From: Daphnia pulex
Lineage: Eukaryota > Arthropoda > Branchiopoda > Diplostraca > Daphniidae
Reading direction: 5' to 3'
DNA: 64,000 bases
NCBI RefSeq assembly: GCF_021134715.1
Contig: NC_060018.1
Location: forward strand, 8,945,501 to 9,009,500
Shown in pieces: positions 45,396 to 56,693 of the stretch. The position numbers and the translations under genes are program-made. Every line of letters begins with the position of its first letter. The first letter of the stretch is position 1. The notes beneath the pieces were generated by a model. It saw only the letters and a list, made by a program, of their open reading frames with translations, was not told where the DNA came from and ran no database searches.

Positions 45396-45751
45396 ATGGA
45401 TCTTGACAACATCATCTTGAAACATGGGGGAAGCATAACTTTCAATCCAGGTAAATAATAGTTAAGGTTTGCTGAGCTGAAATATAAGCTAAATTTTTGT
45501 TTATGTTTACAGGAAAAGATACATTCTTGGTCGCGACAGACATTGTTAGTCTGTACACTAAAAGTTATAGCACAAGAATGCAACGCATCCTCTCTTCCTG
45601 GATTCACAATTGTGTCACTGCTCAAAGTTGCCTGCCGTTTCAAGAAAAGACTCATTTTTTTTTAATTCCTGATAGTAAGTTTCTACCATCAGCCAAGAAA
45701 AGTTCTCCCCGATATCCATTTGCTAGAGGTGTTGTGTTTGCTGTTTCATAA
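45396..45751 (+). CDS. Small two-exon ORF, 97 aa, intact in copy 2
   Basis: Exon 1 is 45396-45450 and exon 2 is 45513-45751, joined in phase (GT-AG, 62-bp intron). The product starts MDLDNIILKHGGSITFNP, has KDTFLVATDIVSLYTKS and a Trp/Cys-containing middle, and ends ARGVVFAVS. It has no transmembrane segment or signal peptide that I can see, and I do not recognise the family. A duplicated palindromic array lies just upstream. It may be a real small gene or the N-terminal exons of a transposon protein. Confidence 0.45.
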
Positions 45752-46294
45752 TCGTCAGATGAGAGTGAATAAATAAGAATGCCTTTACATAATATTTTTG
45801 AATGTTGATGTTTATTGAAAGACTTGGCTATGACACAACATAAAATCTGATCACAAATAACCCGTCACAGTTACACAGGTCTTAGTTACAACAGAAAATT
45901 CATTGTTATTTTTTGGTCTTCTGAAGCCTGGATTTTGTAAGGTAAAATGTGTCCATTATTGAGGTTAGTGGGGTCAACAATAAGGAAAAAATTATCGTGC
46001 ATCACCTTGAAAGATTGTATTTGATAGATACATTTTTTGTTTTAAGTGCTTTATACACAAATAAAAATCTTACAAGATGATACATGATGTTGATTAAGAG
46101 GGCACAAGTTTTTTTTATCTCAACATGCTTTTTTTTCAAAAGAAGCACCGATTCATTACTTCGGTAGATACTTGAGTTAATTTTGAAAGAGAACGAGCTA
46201 TCAACAGTTGGTAATGGAGAAGTTGGTGGGATACACAGAAAACGAACTAGTTCTGCTGAATACGAGAGTCCATTCAACGACATGCATGATCACA

Positions 46295-47116
46295 TTCCAA
46301 CCACGGTCTAACAGGAGAGGTAGACAAACGCCATAAGAGCTTTTTGGCTCAGTAGGGTGGGAGGGTTCCATGGCATTTCGCTAGGAGCGCCACGAGCAGT
46401 GAAGGGCTAATGCAAAAAGAAAACAAGAAAATATATCGTGCACCTCAGCATCGCTCAAGCATCTAAGAATGGCGGGTACAGGATTAATACGAACATGAAA
46501 ATAGTGTTATACAAAGTTTAAAAAGATTTCGATAGGCTTCAAATCTTGGTTTTATTGAACAGTTGAAAAATTAAAATAGGAATATCACAAATGAAATTGA
46601 ATACAACATGAATAATACAATTGATATAAAAGTGAACATTGAAATCAGTTTTTTTGGCAGTTATTAAATTGGCATGGTTATAATTTGGACATTTTTCGTG
46701 ACTGATATCTCTGACTATTTTTTTTTAAATTTCTTGTACCTTTTTCCACTTTGCCTGAAAAGGAAAGCGAATTACGATATACACGTATATCAGACTAGGG
46801 ACAAGAATGTGTGGAAAAACCCACGACAAAGCACGTTGACACCGTTTAAAAATAAACCAGATGCTGACAGAATAATAATTAATAATAAAGGCAAGAAGCC
46901 TGACAGCACGGTTGACAATAACTTGAGCGACCAAGCAGCCAAGCTTGCTGACTGCTGAGGTGCACGATATATTTTTTTGGTCTTTTCGCATAAGCCCTTT
47001 TCTGCGCGTGGTTCTCCTAGCGGAATGCCATGGAACCCTCCCACCCCAGTGAGCTATTCCAGCTGATGCCAGGGATAGCGCGTTTGTCTACTTCTCCTGT
47101 TAGACCGTGTTCCAAC
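46295..47116. mobile_element. MITE with 7-bp target duplication TTCCAAC (copy 2)
   Basis: The element proper is 46302-47109, the same element and site as 25488-26295. A one-base difference in the T-run near 46722 breaks the long hydrophobic ORF that is open in copy 1. Confidence 0.85.
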
Positions 47117-47723
47117 CGTAACCTTAAACTTAAACATAGATCCATTAGCCTTTGTCATTTAATGGCTTATCCACTGTTGGTGTCTGTACCAGAGGGTAAA
47201 AGGCACATTAATAAAATTATTGGTTTATTTAAGAACATATTTAAAATAGTTATATGTTTTCCTTCAAAACGCATACACCATAAAGGAATTAAAGGGCCAA
47301 AACATTTAATATAGCAAGGGTAATGAACCAAGTGGTGCATCTTTGGTATAATTCTTTGATTAAATTGTTTTTTGTAGCTGGTCAAAAGATCGCTAACCAA
47401 TGAGCCTAGTTTTATTATATTAAAGTTCGAAAAACTATCTTGAAAAACTACTCTAGTTAGCTCTTGCAAATAATTAAAGTATTCCCACTTTTTTTCATTT
47501 ACAGGAACTAAATATCCAATCATTAATGGCAAGTTAACAATGAGCAGCCAGCTCTGTGACGAAAATTGCAACAATTTTCTTTGTAAGGTTTTCCAATTTG
47601 ATTACACTCGGTTTATCTTTGATCTCGGTATGGGCATAATTATAGTTTTGAATTAAATTATTGAGCTTGTCTAACGTTATTAATTTTAACCCGGTGAGAT
47701 AAAAGCAAAACCTCGCATACAAG

Positions 47724-47779
47724 TCTGGGGATTACCCCCTCTAACAGATCGTGCATGACGTCAGGTGGTAATCCCCAGA
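47724..47779. repeat. 13-bp hairpin, TCTGGGGATTACC
   Basis: Perfect 13-bp arms at 47724-47736 and 47767-47779 around a 30-base loop. Nothing else recognised in 47725-48110. Confidence 0.85.
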
Positions 47780-49000
47780 TCACATCAAAAACTGTAATTT
47801 ATTAAAGATCGATGAATGATAAAGACCATAAAGCCATGAATAATTTTTTGAAAGTTCAACGTTTGCCATACCAGCACACTGCTCGTCGTGGTCCTTTTTC
47901 TTACGATGAACAAACTGAGTATCTGTAACATTTTTTGAATTTCAGAATCAACTGCTAGCTAGACAAGTTTTGCATTTTCTAAACCACTTTGAAAAACCAG
48001 TTTTAAACCCACCTGGTGGGTAGCCAATTGTCAGCAACAACAGCAGACAGCGTTCCAAAAATTGTTCTTTTCTTTCCCTTTACAAGCATTTCTTTGCGAA
48101 CCTAAAGCTGTTTCAACTCTTAAACTATAGGCCTTAACATAATGTTCAAGCTAAAGAACGAGTTTTCGAAATAGAAAATAGAGTGCAGATAAATAAATTC
48201 GAACTTAGTGATAGTAATATTTATAAGGTAGGTTGCCCAGTGAAAAATAAACATAGACCAGTTTGTGGTTATAACTGCCAATGGGGTTGCACATCTGTAC
48301 TTTATCCATGTATAACATAATCTGAAGTGCTCTCGGCTGACGCTGGAACAATGGCGATGACTTGTAATTAGATCCGTCTTCAAATCTCAATAACACGATA
48401 CATAGTTATTAAAAAACTTTTTAAAATTCTTATTCAATATGATGCCTGCACAAGCAGCTCTAGCTATGAGGAACAACTGGCTTCTCCATAATTTCAGTGT
48501 ATATGTCATCAATATTGAGTAACTGTTCGATTTGGTCAATCAAAGAAACGCAGACGTAGCTTTGCTGCCTTGAACTTTGCCTTGGTTGATCTCAATTGAT
48601 CGATTGACCGATAGTTTTGTGGCGGCAAAAATCTTGAGGAATGCGTTGGAGGGTAATAGTTGTTGGCATAATTAGCCCAAAACTTTTCTTGAAGTACTCG
48701 ATTTGACTGTACTGTGATTTCAGTCAAGCAAAGAGATCTGGAATCAGTGATAAATGAGAACATTCTTCTTTAGCCAACAGTGATTTTACACGATCCAAGG
48801 AAAAGTTTACTGCCTTCTTCACAAGGTGGTCCACAACTGTCATCGATGATGGCATTTCAACTTGGGTTTGTTTGTGTTCAGCCAGCATGTGCATCACATA
48901 ACGTGCTGCATAATCCTGAATTGATACATTTGGATTTGAGAAAAGTTGCAATATGGTTATTGAGTAAGTTGTGCATTGAAACAATAAAGATAGATTTGTC

Positions 49001-49475
49001 TCATACCAAAAATTGGAGTTATATTTTCCAGTTTTAAGTCAATCTGATTGCTTAAACTTGCAGTATCTGAATAAGAAACTACGTTCTCTTTCTCAATAGG
49101 ATTATCAGTAACAAAATTTCGATTTATATTTAAAAAATCTATGAGACCCTGTGAAATTCCATGAGATTGGAGAAGATTCCCCCATCAAAGACAAGAGCTG
49201 TTTAAAGTGCATTGTAACAATGCCATCCCCATTTCAATTAGAAAATCCTCAAAGGTAACGTCTTAAGCCTACCCATACTTATACCCAAAGTGATGGTAAT
49301 AAAAGCAATCATAAACTGCCATACTTTCTTTATGGTTTTCAAATTCTTTTTAAATTTAGGTATACAGAAGCAGAGTAATCAAATCACAAATCAAACATCG
49401 ATGAATGAAAGTGAACACGAGCTGTGTTATTTCTTCCCTAACGAATATTTCCTAATGAAGGTGAGTAGTATTAGG
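49001..49475. other. Spacer with weak ORFs
   Basis: AT-rich region between the two transposon-type genes. A plus exon-like stretch (49350-49460, ending NEYFLMK before gtgagtag) may belong to the gene on the right. No family recognised. Confidence 0.35.
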
Positions 49476-49650
49476 GTGATTCCTCGCAAACCAATTTTGG
49501 TCGAATGGAGATGGGCAGGAGCAGATTGATTCCCTCTCAAACCAAACATTGTCAAATGAAGATGGGCAGGAGCAAGGTGATTCCTGCGCAAACCAAACAT
49601 TGTCTAACGAAGATAGGCAGTAGCAGAGTGATACTTTCAGAAATGAATCA
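49476..49650 (+). repeat. Three tandem repeats of about 57 bp
   Basis: The unit includes gattcctcgcaaaccaa and gaagatgggcaggagcag, occurring three times with about 10 percent differences. The length is a multiple of three, and in one frame it encodes a Gln/Asn/Ser-rich repeat (NQTLSNEDGQEQGDS), so it may be a disordered coding repeat. Confidence 0.8.
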
Positions 49651-49729
49651 ACGTGAAATGTGCTCATGCTCATGTTAAAGTAAACTTGTGTTTTTTTTAC
49701 AGTCATGTGTTGTCGTCATTTTTTTTCAG

Positions 49730-51479
49730 CAACAGAAAGTGAACCTTTGGAATTAACCGAACGAATTCTTGTTGGTGTTGATAAAGAAAAGGATGATGTC
49801 ATGATGGAGCCTGTTAAAGAGTCCACCAAAAGTAAATTTGCAATTATACACGTGATTTGTTTATTCATGTAATGACGTAATGTTCTTTCACAGGAAAGCA
49901 CAGTGTGGGAGAGCAAAGCCTTGCAGCAGCTGCCTCTTCTGTCCCTCAAAAGGAATTTATTTACACAAGTTACAAATTACCATGTTATTACGACCAGAAT
50001 CTTGACTTGAAACTGAAGAATGGACTCCCCTTTAATTTCCTGGATTACAGTTCTCTTGGCAGAGCGTTGGGCAAATCTATATACAACAAAATTCTACTGC
50101 AAGCGATCCTAAAATCATTCGTTTTGTTGTTTGCAAAGTTGTATCTGAATTTCCCGACGTGCTGGGAAAAGAGGAAGAGAGCAAAGCTGATTTCCAAGTA
50201 AACACCAACTTTCCACTTACATTTATAAATACAAATTTATAAATATAAATTTACATTAATAAAATTTTAAAATTTCTCTCTTTTTTCAATAGCAACTTAT
50301 ATGTCAAAAGGTGTCTTCTTATTTGGCACGCAAACGGCGTGAAATTGGACTTCAAAAGAATACTAAAGGGGGTCGTCCCCCGCTAGTAAAAAATGTAAAA
50401 GCTTATGTTCATGGACTTGCACGAAGAACAACCGTAGCTGATGATAATTGTAAGTATTTGCTTTCTTTATGCTGCCATATGTAGTGCATCAGTAGTAATC
50501 AGTCTTTTTTTCTGTATTATTATTGGATCTAGTGTCTTACGACGCAAATGTGAAGAAAATGATTGATTTATTCTCTTCGTCTGATGGAGCCATTACACAA
50601 GCCATAATTACGTTGTAGAAAGTTACTTTCACTGGTAGGCGTAAACAATTCACTGACTGTGTGCTTTAAACAGTAGTTCAGGAAGTCATGAAAAATGTGT
50701 GTCCCCTGCTTCAGTTTCAGCCGTTTGTATGTTGAAAAACAAATTGACACTAAATATATTATCAGTTATTTGAACACTTTGTGCATTTGTTTTTCAGCTT
50801 AATGAAGAATTAGAAGGAATCTTGGGTGGAGGAATGCTAAAAAAGATCGCAGATAACTGGACTAATGGCGTACCAAAAATTGTTTCTGTTGCTCAAACTT
50901 CCAAGTCCAAGGCTGTCGTAAGCATCCCGAATTTTTACTCAGACTTTCTGACTTTGGTATTTAGCATTTAATTATTATTATTATTGTCAATTTTGTAATA
51001 TCCTTTTTTAACATTCCAGAACAACAGTCGTGCGCTTCATTAGAGTTGTTCCCTCTCATAATCTAACACGGGAAAAGAAAGAAGAATGCAAATCTGTATT
51101 TATTGATTACAGAGAAGTAAGTTGTGGACTTGTGGTGTAATAATCGTTCTCTATGTATTGAATCATAACGTGATTTTTGTTTTCTAGGATTCAGTTGCTA
51201 TGACGTCAGCAATAGAACAAATTGAAAGGCCGTGTCCCTTTTGGAAATTGTTTTCACGTAGTTGCTGGGAAATCCCCCTTCATCTACGTTGCAAGCTCGA
51301 CGGAAGCCCTAATTTCTTTGCTGGCGGCTTACTACATCTTTGACTTGGAATGGTGCAAAGATGTCTTGGCAGTGATGTTCCTATTAATTGAATCTGAACT
51401 GCTGTTGGAGAGAACAACTTACCAATCAAAATCTTCAAATGCAGTTAACATTTTCAAGAATCTGCTTCACTCTACCTAA
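49730..51479 (+). pseudogene. Second transposon-type gene, multi-exon, degraded
   Basis: Plus-strand exon-like pieces: one with KEFIYTSYKLPCYYDQNLDL and then, after a frame change, VVSEFPDVLGKEEESK (49905-50200); one with SSYLARKRREIGLQKNTKGG then RPPLVKNVKAYVHGLARR (50293-50450); one with LNEELEGILGGGMLKKIADN (about 50800-50920); and a last one with PFIYVASSTEALISLLAAYY and IFDLEWCKDVLAVMF ending at 51479. The order YxLP, FPxL, RR..GRPPLVKN and the hydrophobic Ala/Leu-rich tail is familiar from transposon-encoded proteins in invertebrates. Several frame changes are needed to link them. Function unknown. Confidence 0.5.
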
Positions 51480-52045
51480 ATTGAATATCTCTTTAAAAAT
51501 GCTTAAATACTGTAGGTAACGTAAAGTACTTAAGTTAACTTACGTAATCTTCAGTGTTTTTTATACTAATCCGTTCAAACTCAACGTTTTTCGCTAATAT
51601 GCGTATAGCACTTTATCTAGCAATCAAGTCATGTTATTTACCAAGTTCAAGTTCATTTAATGTTGTTCAAGTTGATTTATTGTTGTCACTCATAACAGTA
51701 CTCACTCTATTTTTTGTCACCTACTTTATATCATTTGGCTACCAAATGAGAGTGTACTGTGTCTTATTTAAATGTTGACCAACTTAGAAAAATGACACGT
51801 TTTTTTTTATTTGGTAAAATAAATTAACAGCTTGTCATGTAATTCTTTGTTGAAGGCTAGTGTTTGTTGAAGCAGACATACTTGAGTCATTGAGTTAATC
51901 TGATCACTGATCAGGAATTATTTCAAATTCCTTGGCAGGAAAGTATCATTTACTTATAATTGTTGGAAATCATTGAAAATTATGTGCCAAATTTGGACGT
52001 CGAAACGAGAAACCAGCGAAAGTTATTTGCAGAGAAATATTTAAA
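51480..52045. other. AT-rich spacer, no gene seen
   Basis: Sequence between the second transposon-type gene and the Tc1 remnant. It has an open frame at 51554-51778 of low-complexity hydrophobic content only. Confidence 0.4.
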
Positions 52046-52049
52046 CTTG

Positions 52050-52677
52050 CAACATGCAAGTTTCTTGGAGTGATGCTGGGTTTTCAGACGAGCAACGTTT
52101 TGTGTAAGTATAGCTCTACTTTTACGATAGTTCTAACTGAATTAATGTTTAATTATTATGTTATTTTTTACAGCTTCAATGCTAGTGGTGTCATTTCACT
52201 GTATATACTGTTTCTCATCATGCCAACATACCTAACAGTGTGTGTGTATGGGGATGTTTATCGTTCAAAGGCAAGAATGAATTGAAGGAACTTGAAGGAC
52301 GTTTGGATACCAGACATTACGTGGAATTATTGCAACAGAATGTCGTTCCCTTCTGCAAGGACAACCCTCTTACTCATGATTACTACCCAGTTCACACCAT
52401 ACAGGCAGTGAGGAAGTTTTTGAAATCCCATGGTGTGGCTGTATTAGAAGATTGGCCGAAAATATCTGGTGATATTATGCCTTTAGAAACGACGTGGCTT
52501 CATATTATTGAAAAACTTACTGAATGTAAAATTTTGGCATTCGAAAAGGCTGGCCTATGGTCACAATTGTTTCAATTGTTGAAAAATCTCTCTCTTAATG
52601 GCTACTTTGCTCGACTTATTTCTGCTATGCCCAATCGTTCGCAAGATATTATTGACAAAGATGGAGCTTGGACTTGA
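52050..52677 (+). pseudogene. Tc1-type transposase remnant, plus strand
   Basis: The part around 52060 reads VSWSDAGFSDEQRF (first Asp region, FSDEQRF). It continues across a gap with CVWGCLSFKGKNELKELEGR and HYVELLQQNVVPF. The QQDNAPxH motif is degraded to THDYYPVHT, and the SPDLNPIEN motif to SGDIMPLETT, so two of three catalytic residues are lost. The frame ends at TGA near 52677. Fossil. Confidence 0.75.
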
Positions 52678-52799
52678 TAGTTATATTTAAAAAGTTCGCG
52701 ATTCCTCGTTAAGTCTGACGACAATAAATGTTTCTTCAAACTTGGTCCCTATTTCATTGTTTATTTAATAGGATGTATGGCCACCTTTGGCACGTATCA

Positions 52800-53800
52800 C
52801 AGCTCTACAGCGATTTTTCATTGAAAAAATGTATTTCTGTAATATTTTCTTCGGAATGCATTCCATTCCAGGTGTTTTGCAACTTAGTCCACATTTCATC
52901 TTTAGAAGTACGACTAATTTTTCGGAGTCTGCAGTTGACGTAGTCCCAGATAGATTCTATGGGATTGAGATCCGGACTTTGCGGGGGCCAAATCATCCTC
53001 ACTACATCTCCTTAAAGAAAACGAGTACCAAATGAATAGTAAATCAAATTCGTTAGAAATTTGAAATAGAGATGGAAAAGGAATAATTTAACTGCCTAAC
53101 AGAATTTTCTTTCTTCGCAAGATAATTTCTACACAAGTTTGAAGATGATTTGGATCGTTATACTCTTGAAAGCGAATCCTTTGCCAATCCATTCTTCCCT
53201 CCAGGAAGGGCAAGACGTACGAGGATTGAATGATAAACTGTTTTGTCCATGATTCCTTCGATTATTTTAAACTGCGTTATGCCATTGGCATAAATGGCTC
53301 CTCAAACCATGACGCTTCCTCCACCATGTTTGATGGTGAGAGTTAGACTTTCTCTAATAAAGCGTTAATATTCTATTCTTCGAACGATAAGGTCCGTTGG
53401 TTGCTTCCAAAAATCTCAAATTTCGATTCGTCGGTGAATAATACTTGTTTCGACTCCTTCTTAGACCACTTAACGTGCTTCTTAGCGAAGCGCAGCCTTT
53501 TTATAATGTTTTTGGCACTCAGTAATAGCTTGCAACAAGCCACACGTCTAATCATTCCCCAAAAGTGAAGGGAACGATTAATTGCAAACTGACTAACAGG
53601 AACCTTCCGACCGGAATGGAAATCTTCCATGCAGGAGTGATAAATTTGCGCGCCGATTTCGTATTACGCATAACTTTAAATAACGATGGTCAGACTGGGT
53701 GATAACACTTGGCCTTCCACTTCTTGGTAAGCTTTGGTAGGTGTTGAATTTCTTGAACCGCTGAATAGTTGTACATAACTGTAGATAAAGCATGACCAGT
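52800..53800 (-). pseudogene. Tc1-type transposase remnant, minus strand
   Basis: From right to left: SLPRSGRPSVITQSDHRYLK (linker after the DNA-binding part, about 53720), AKKHVKWSKKESKQVLFTDE then SKFEIFG (first Asp, about 53450), a VMVWGAIYANGIT segment with the Trp codon changed to TGA (about 53300), and WPPQSPDLNPIESIWDYVN (about 52990). Several frame changes. It is a different subfamily from the other Tc1 remnants in the window. Confidence 0.75.
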
Positions 53801-54552
53801 TATAACAGCAATTGTGCGCATACTTTTTTAGGGGGCAACTGTCAGTGTAGAGTGTTACTATTCTTGACCGCTCTTCAACAGCGAGTTATTTTTTTAGGCC
53901 CATACTACCGATAATGCAATCCACTAGCTAGGACCAGCACAACACGACATTCAGTGAACGACTACTGAATTCTTTTCATTATGTGCAATAGTGCACAATG
54001 AAAAATTAAATACACAATTAAATATCGTTAAAAGCGAAAATCATTTGGGTTTGTTTTCGAAAAAGAAGAAAATCGGAAATAAGTTTGAAAATTTCCCGTA
54101 TCCCCCCCGTAAAACTCAAAACTTTGAACGCGTTTTACGGGCACTTCCCCTTATTTCCACACCCTTAACCCTGTGTTAAAAATGATCAGCGTAATGAGAT
54201 CTACAACCCTATACCTTTCTTTTTTCGATATTGATATTAGAAAACCTGTCTTGCTAGGGAAGAGCCAATAATTGTCATGTTCGAGGAAGTGTGGTTTGCA
54301 TGAGGTGCAGAAAACGAAGAAATCAAAGTGCCGAAAAAAAGTGCCGAAAGGGGTGGCATCCCATTTTTAAGACTTCAAGATTGAGGCGGAATAGCATTTT
54401 TTTGCTTCCTGTCACGGAAATAGTGCGTGTAATGGCATCGGCGGTACAGTGAAACGACTGGCTAGACTCGCAAGTCTTCAAAAGAGAGCAAACAACCATA
54501 TTACATCTCCGATGCAGTTGTTCGACTAAGCAAATGAAAATTTAGAAATTAA
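53801..54552. other. Spacer, no gene seen
   Basis: Mixed-composition DNA with short ORFs only. The inverted repeats expected for the adjoining Tc1 remnant could not be identified. Confidence 0.35.
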
Positions 54553-55075
54553 ATGTTTCTCGTTACATCGCAAGAACTGAAGGCCAATGAGGCGGTAATT
54601 AATGAAAGAATGCAAAGTGCTATAGCGGTTACTTGCACAAGAAAGTTTCATTGCTACGTCCATATTAATTCATTTCAAGTGAATGCATTACTATTATCGG
54701 GTGATGCAGATTTTGCGAACTTTAACGTGTTGCCAAAGCCCCGTGATGAATTTGATTTTTTATAATGCAAGGTTAATGATTACATAGCCTGTATTGAACC
54801 AAATGATAAGTATTGGTATGTTACCCAGATTGTTGGTCTCGATGAAGAAAAAAGAGAACTTAGTGTTATTGTTTTGTCCCCCGGTGGAGAATTAGGTTTG
54901 GTTCGAGGATATAAACCAACAAAAAATCATTAAGTCATGCCCTTGTCACATGTTCCCATAAAAAACCAGTGTCTGAAACCAACCACTTTAAGAAATCGAA
55001 TATTTAAGCTTAAAAAAGATGAATATGACCATATTTCTGCCAAATATTCTTGCCAATTAGCAAATTTTGAATAAT
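54553..55075 (+). pseudogene. Transposon-type ORF remnant
   Basis: One plus frame from 54553 is broken by TAA at about 54763 and by TAA near 54930. Segments VNDYIACIEPNDKYWYVTQI and HVPIKNQCLKPTTLRNRIFK resemble the C-terminal domain found in many transposon-encoded proteins (a DYIAV.YD..WY.G type segment). A weak match made by eye only. Confidence 0.35.
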
Positions 55076-56693
55076 ATATATATTTTTTTAAAGAAGAGTG
55101 GTTCTTCTCATAGTAGCTCCCGTGTTGTTGTGCCTTTTCCGCGAGTTGAAGGGTGCAATTCCGCGCGCGGGGAGATAAGACGCAAAAAAGTCATTTAAAA
55201 AAAATCGCAGCTCTTAAAACAATAGCGGGTAAAGCTTGATTTTATTTTACTCGTTCATTGCAAACATTTCTATGACTGTTTAAAAAATGGGGGCCATCCG
55301 AGCTTCCAGATTTTGTCAAAATGCAACAAAACTTTTAATCATGACATTCCATTTCCTCCTATATTATGCTCTGGACTCTGGTAGCAGTATATAAAAAAAA
55401 TTTTCCCCATGAATTGAACTGGCAACTTCGGACATTTACATCTATTTCGATTTTCTACTTTCAAATTTACTTAACTTGTGTGTTTAAATCCTAGATGACA
55501 GCAGCATGTGATTTTTTTTTCAAATTCCCTGAAAGAAATATCGATATACCTTATAAAATTATAAACTATCTACATCATCACTATTTCTTGTTATTAAGCT
55601 CAATTCCTTCAAAAATTTAGCTCATTTATATTAATTAAAAACTACATTGATGATTTAGCTAACAAGAAATTGTCGAATAGTCTGAGTTCTTGTCTTTCAG
55701 TGTAGCAAGGTTAAAAATGTGGTGCTGCAACTGTATCAGATTTATCCGTTTTTGCGGGTTTTTTAAGGTCCCTCAAGACTGGCATTTTCTGATGTCTTAA
55801 TGCCAATATGTCGCTTACGTTAAACTTATTCCGCACATTGTTTTGGGATGAATATGCCGACACTTTGTCAGCAAGACGTAATGACATTAAAAGGCGTTTT
55901 CACAGCGGGTTGAAATTTCACATAAGAATTGGGGGGAGTTATTTACTAGATAATTTTAACGGAAGCATTAGTCAATGGAAACAAGGGATTAAATAAATTG
56001 GCATAAGGCTAGACAAACTAGAATACAAGTGTGGGCCACAAAGGTGCCATTTTTTGTCATGTTAGTTATTCTAAACCAACCAAAGAACTTTACGTCAAAC
56101 GTACAGAAAAAAACGTAAGTGTGAACACACCTAAAGGTGCTTTCAAGTGCATTGCAAGTTACAAGTTTTGTAGGTGTTTCGGATTCTTGGCGGGATTTAA
56201 AATTTTCTTCGGGGGGAGGGGTGGGACTTGAATTTCACAATATTTATTATTTATCGCATTGATTTTGCAGTTTACAACCCCTGCACAGTGCAGACAGCCC
56301 TCTATGTGTCGCTTTACGTCGAAAGTTGTCGACAGTTGACATCAAGATCTATTTCGTCTGCTCAGCTAAAACTTAATGCTGATGTGAGTTTCCATGCCTT
56401 ATCTCTGTGTTAGAAAGGCGGACAATGACTGGTGGGATCTCGTTTCGAAGTTTTGGCGGGATTAGTTTTTTCTTTGTTGTTTCCGATAGAGGGATTCAAC
56501 GGGAACCTTTTTTTACTAGCGATTTTTTGTGGAGGTCTCTTCGAGTGTATGAAAAGGCGCAATCTAGGAGTGGTCTTGAGATTTAGGGGAGAGAGGGGGG
56601 TATATAGTCAGCTCTACTATGTGAAACAGCAAGTTAAAAAATATTTAATTTAGTTCTAAAATTCTAAAAGTAATACATGATGTTGTTCAGAGG
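55076..56693. other. No gene recognised
   Basis: About 1.6 kb of AT-rich DNA with short ORFs of 60-75 codons, none with a domain signature. A CG-dense patch (ccgcgcgcggggag) lies near 55160. Confidence 0.4.

Larger units (their letters stand above)
26671..47485 (+). repeat. Large direct repeat, copy 2
   Basis: This is the second unit of the head-to-tail pair. Bases 27907-47485 align with copy 1. Bases 26671-27906 would correspond to sequence left of the window in copy 1. The unit is about 20.8 kb, shorter than copy 1 because it has one FAS1 gene instead of two and no Harbinger insertion. It keeps a 1.77-kb interval (34691-36460) that copy 1 has lost. Confidence 0.9.
45880..49000 (-). pseudogene. 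Transposon-type gene, longer copy, interrupted by a MITE (copy 2 and flank)
   Basis: On minus, reading from about 48984: DYAARYVMHMLAEHK; then SLIDQIEQLLNIDDIYTEIM (about 48480-48550); DGSNYKSSPLFQRQPRALQI and NPIGSYNHKLVYVYFSLGN (48205-48396); TGLKLITLDKLNNLIQNYNY (about 47650-47722); IGYLVPVNEKKWEYF; KMHHLVHYPCYIKCFG and WCMRFEGKH (47167-47530). After the insertion at 46302-47109 come SLNGLSYSAELVRFL and IVDPTNLNNGHILPYK. This order of motifs is that of a widespread transposon-derived protein family of invertebrates and fish; I cannot name its superfamily. Frame breaks and stops between segments, and the insertion, show it is not functional. Confidence 0.6.
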
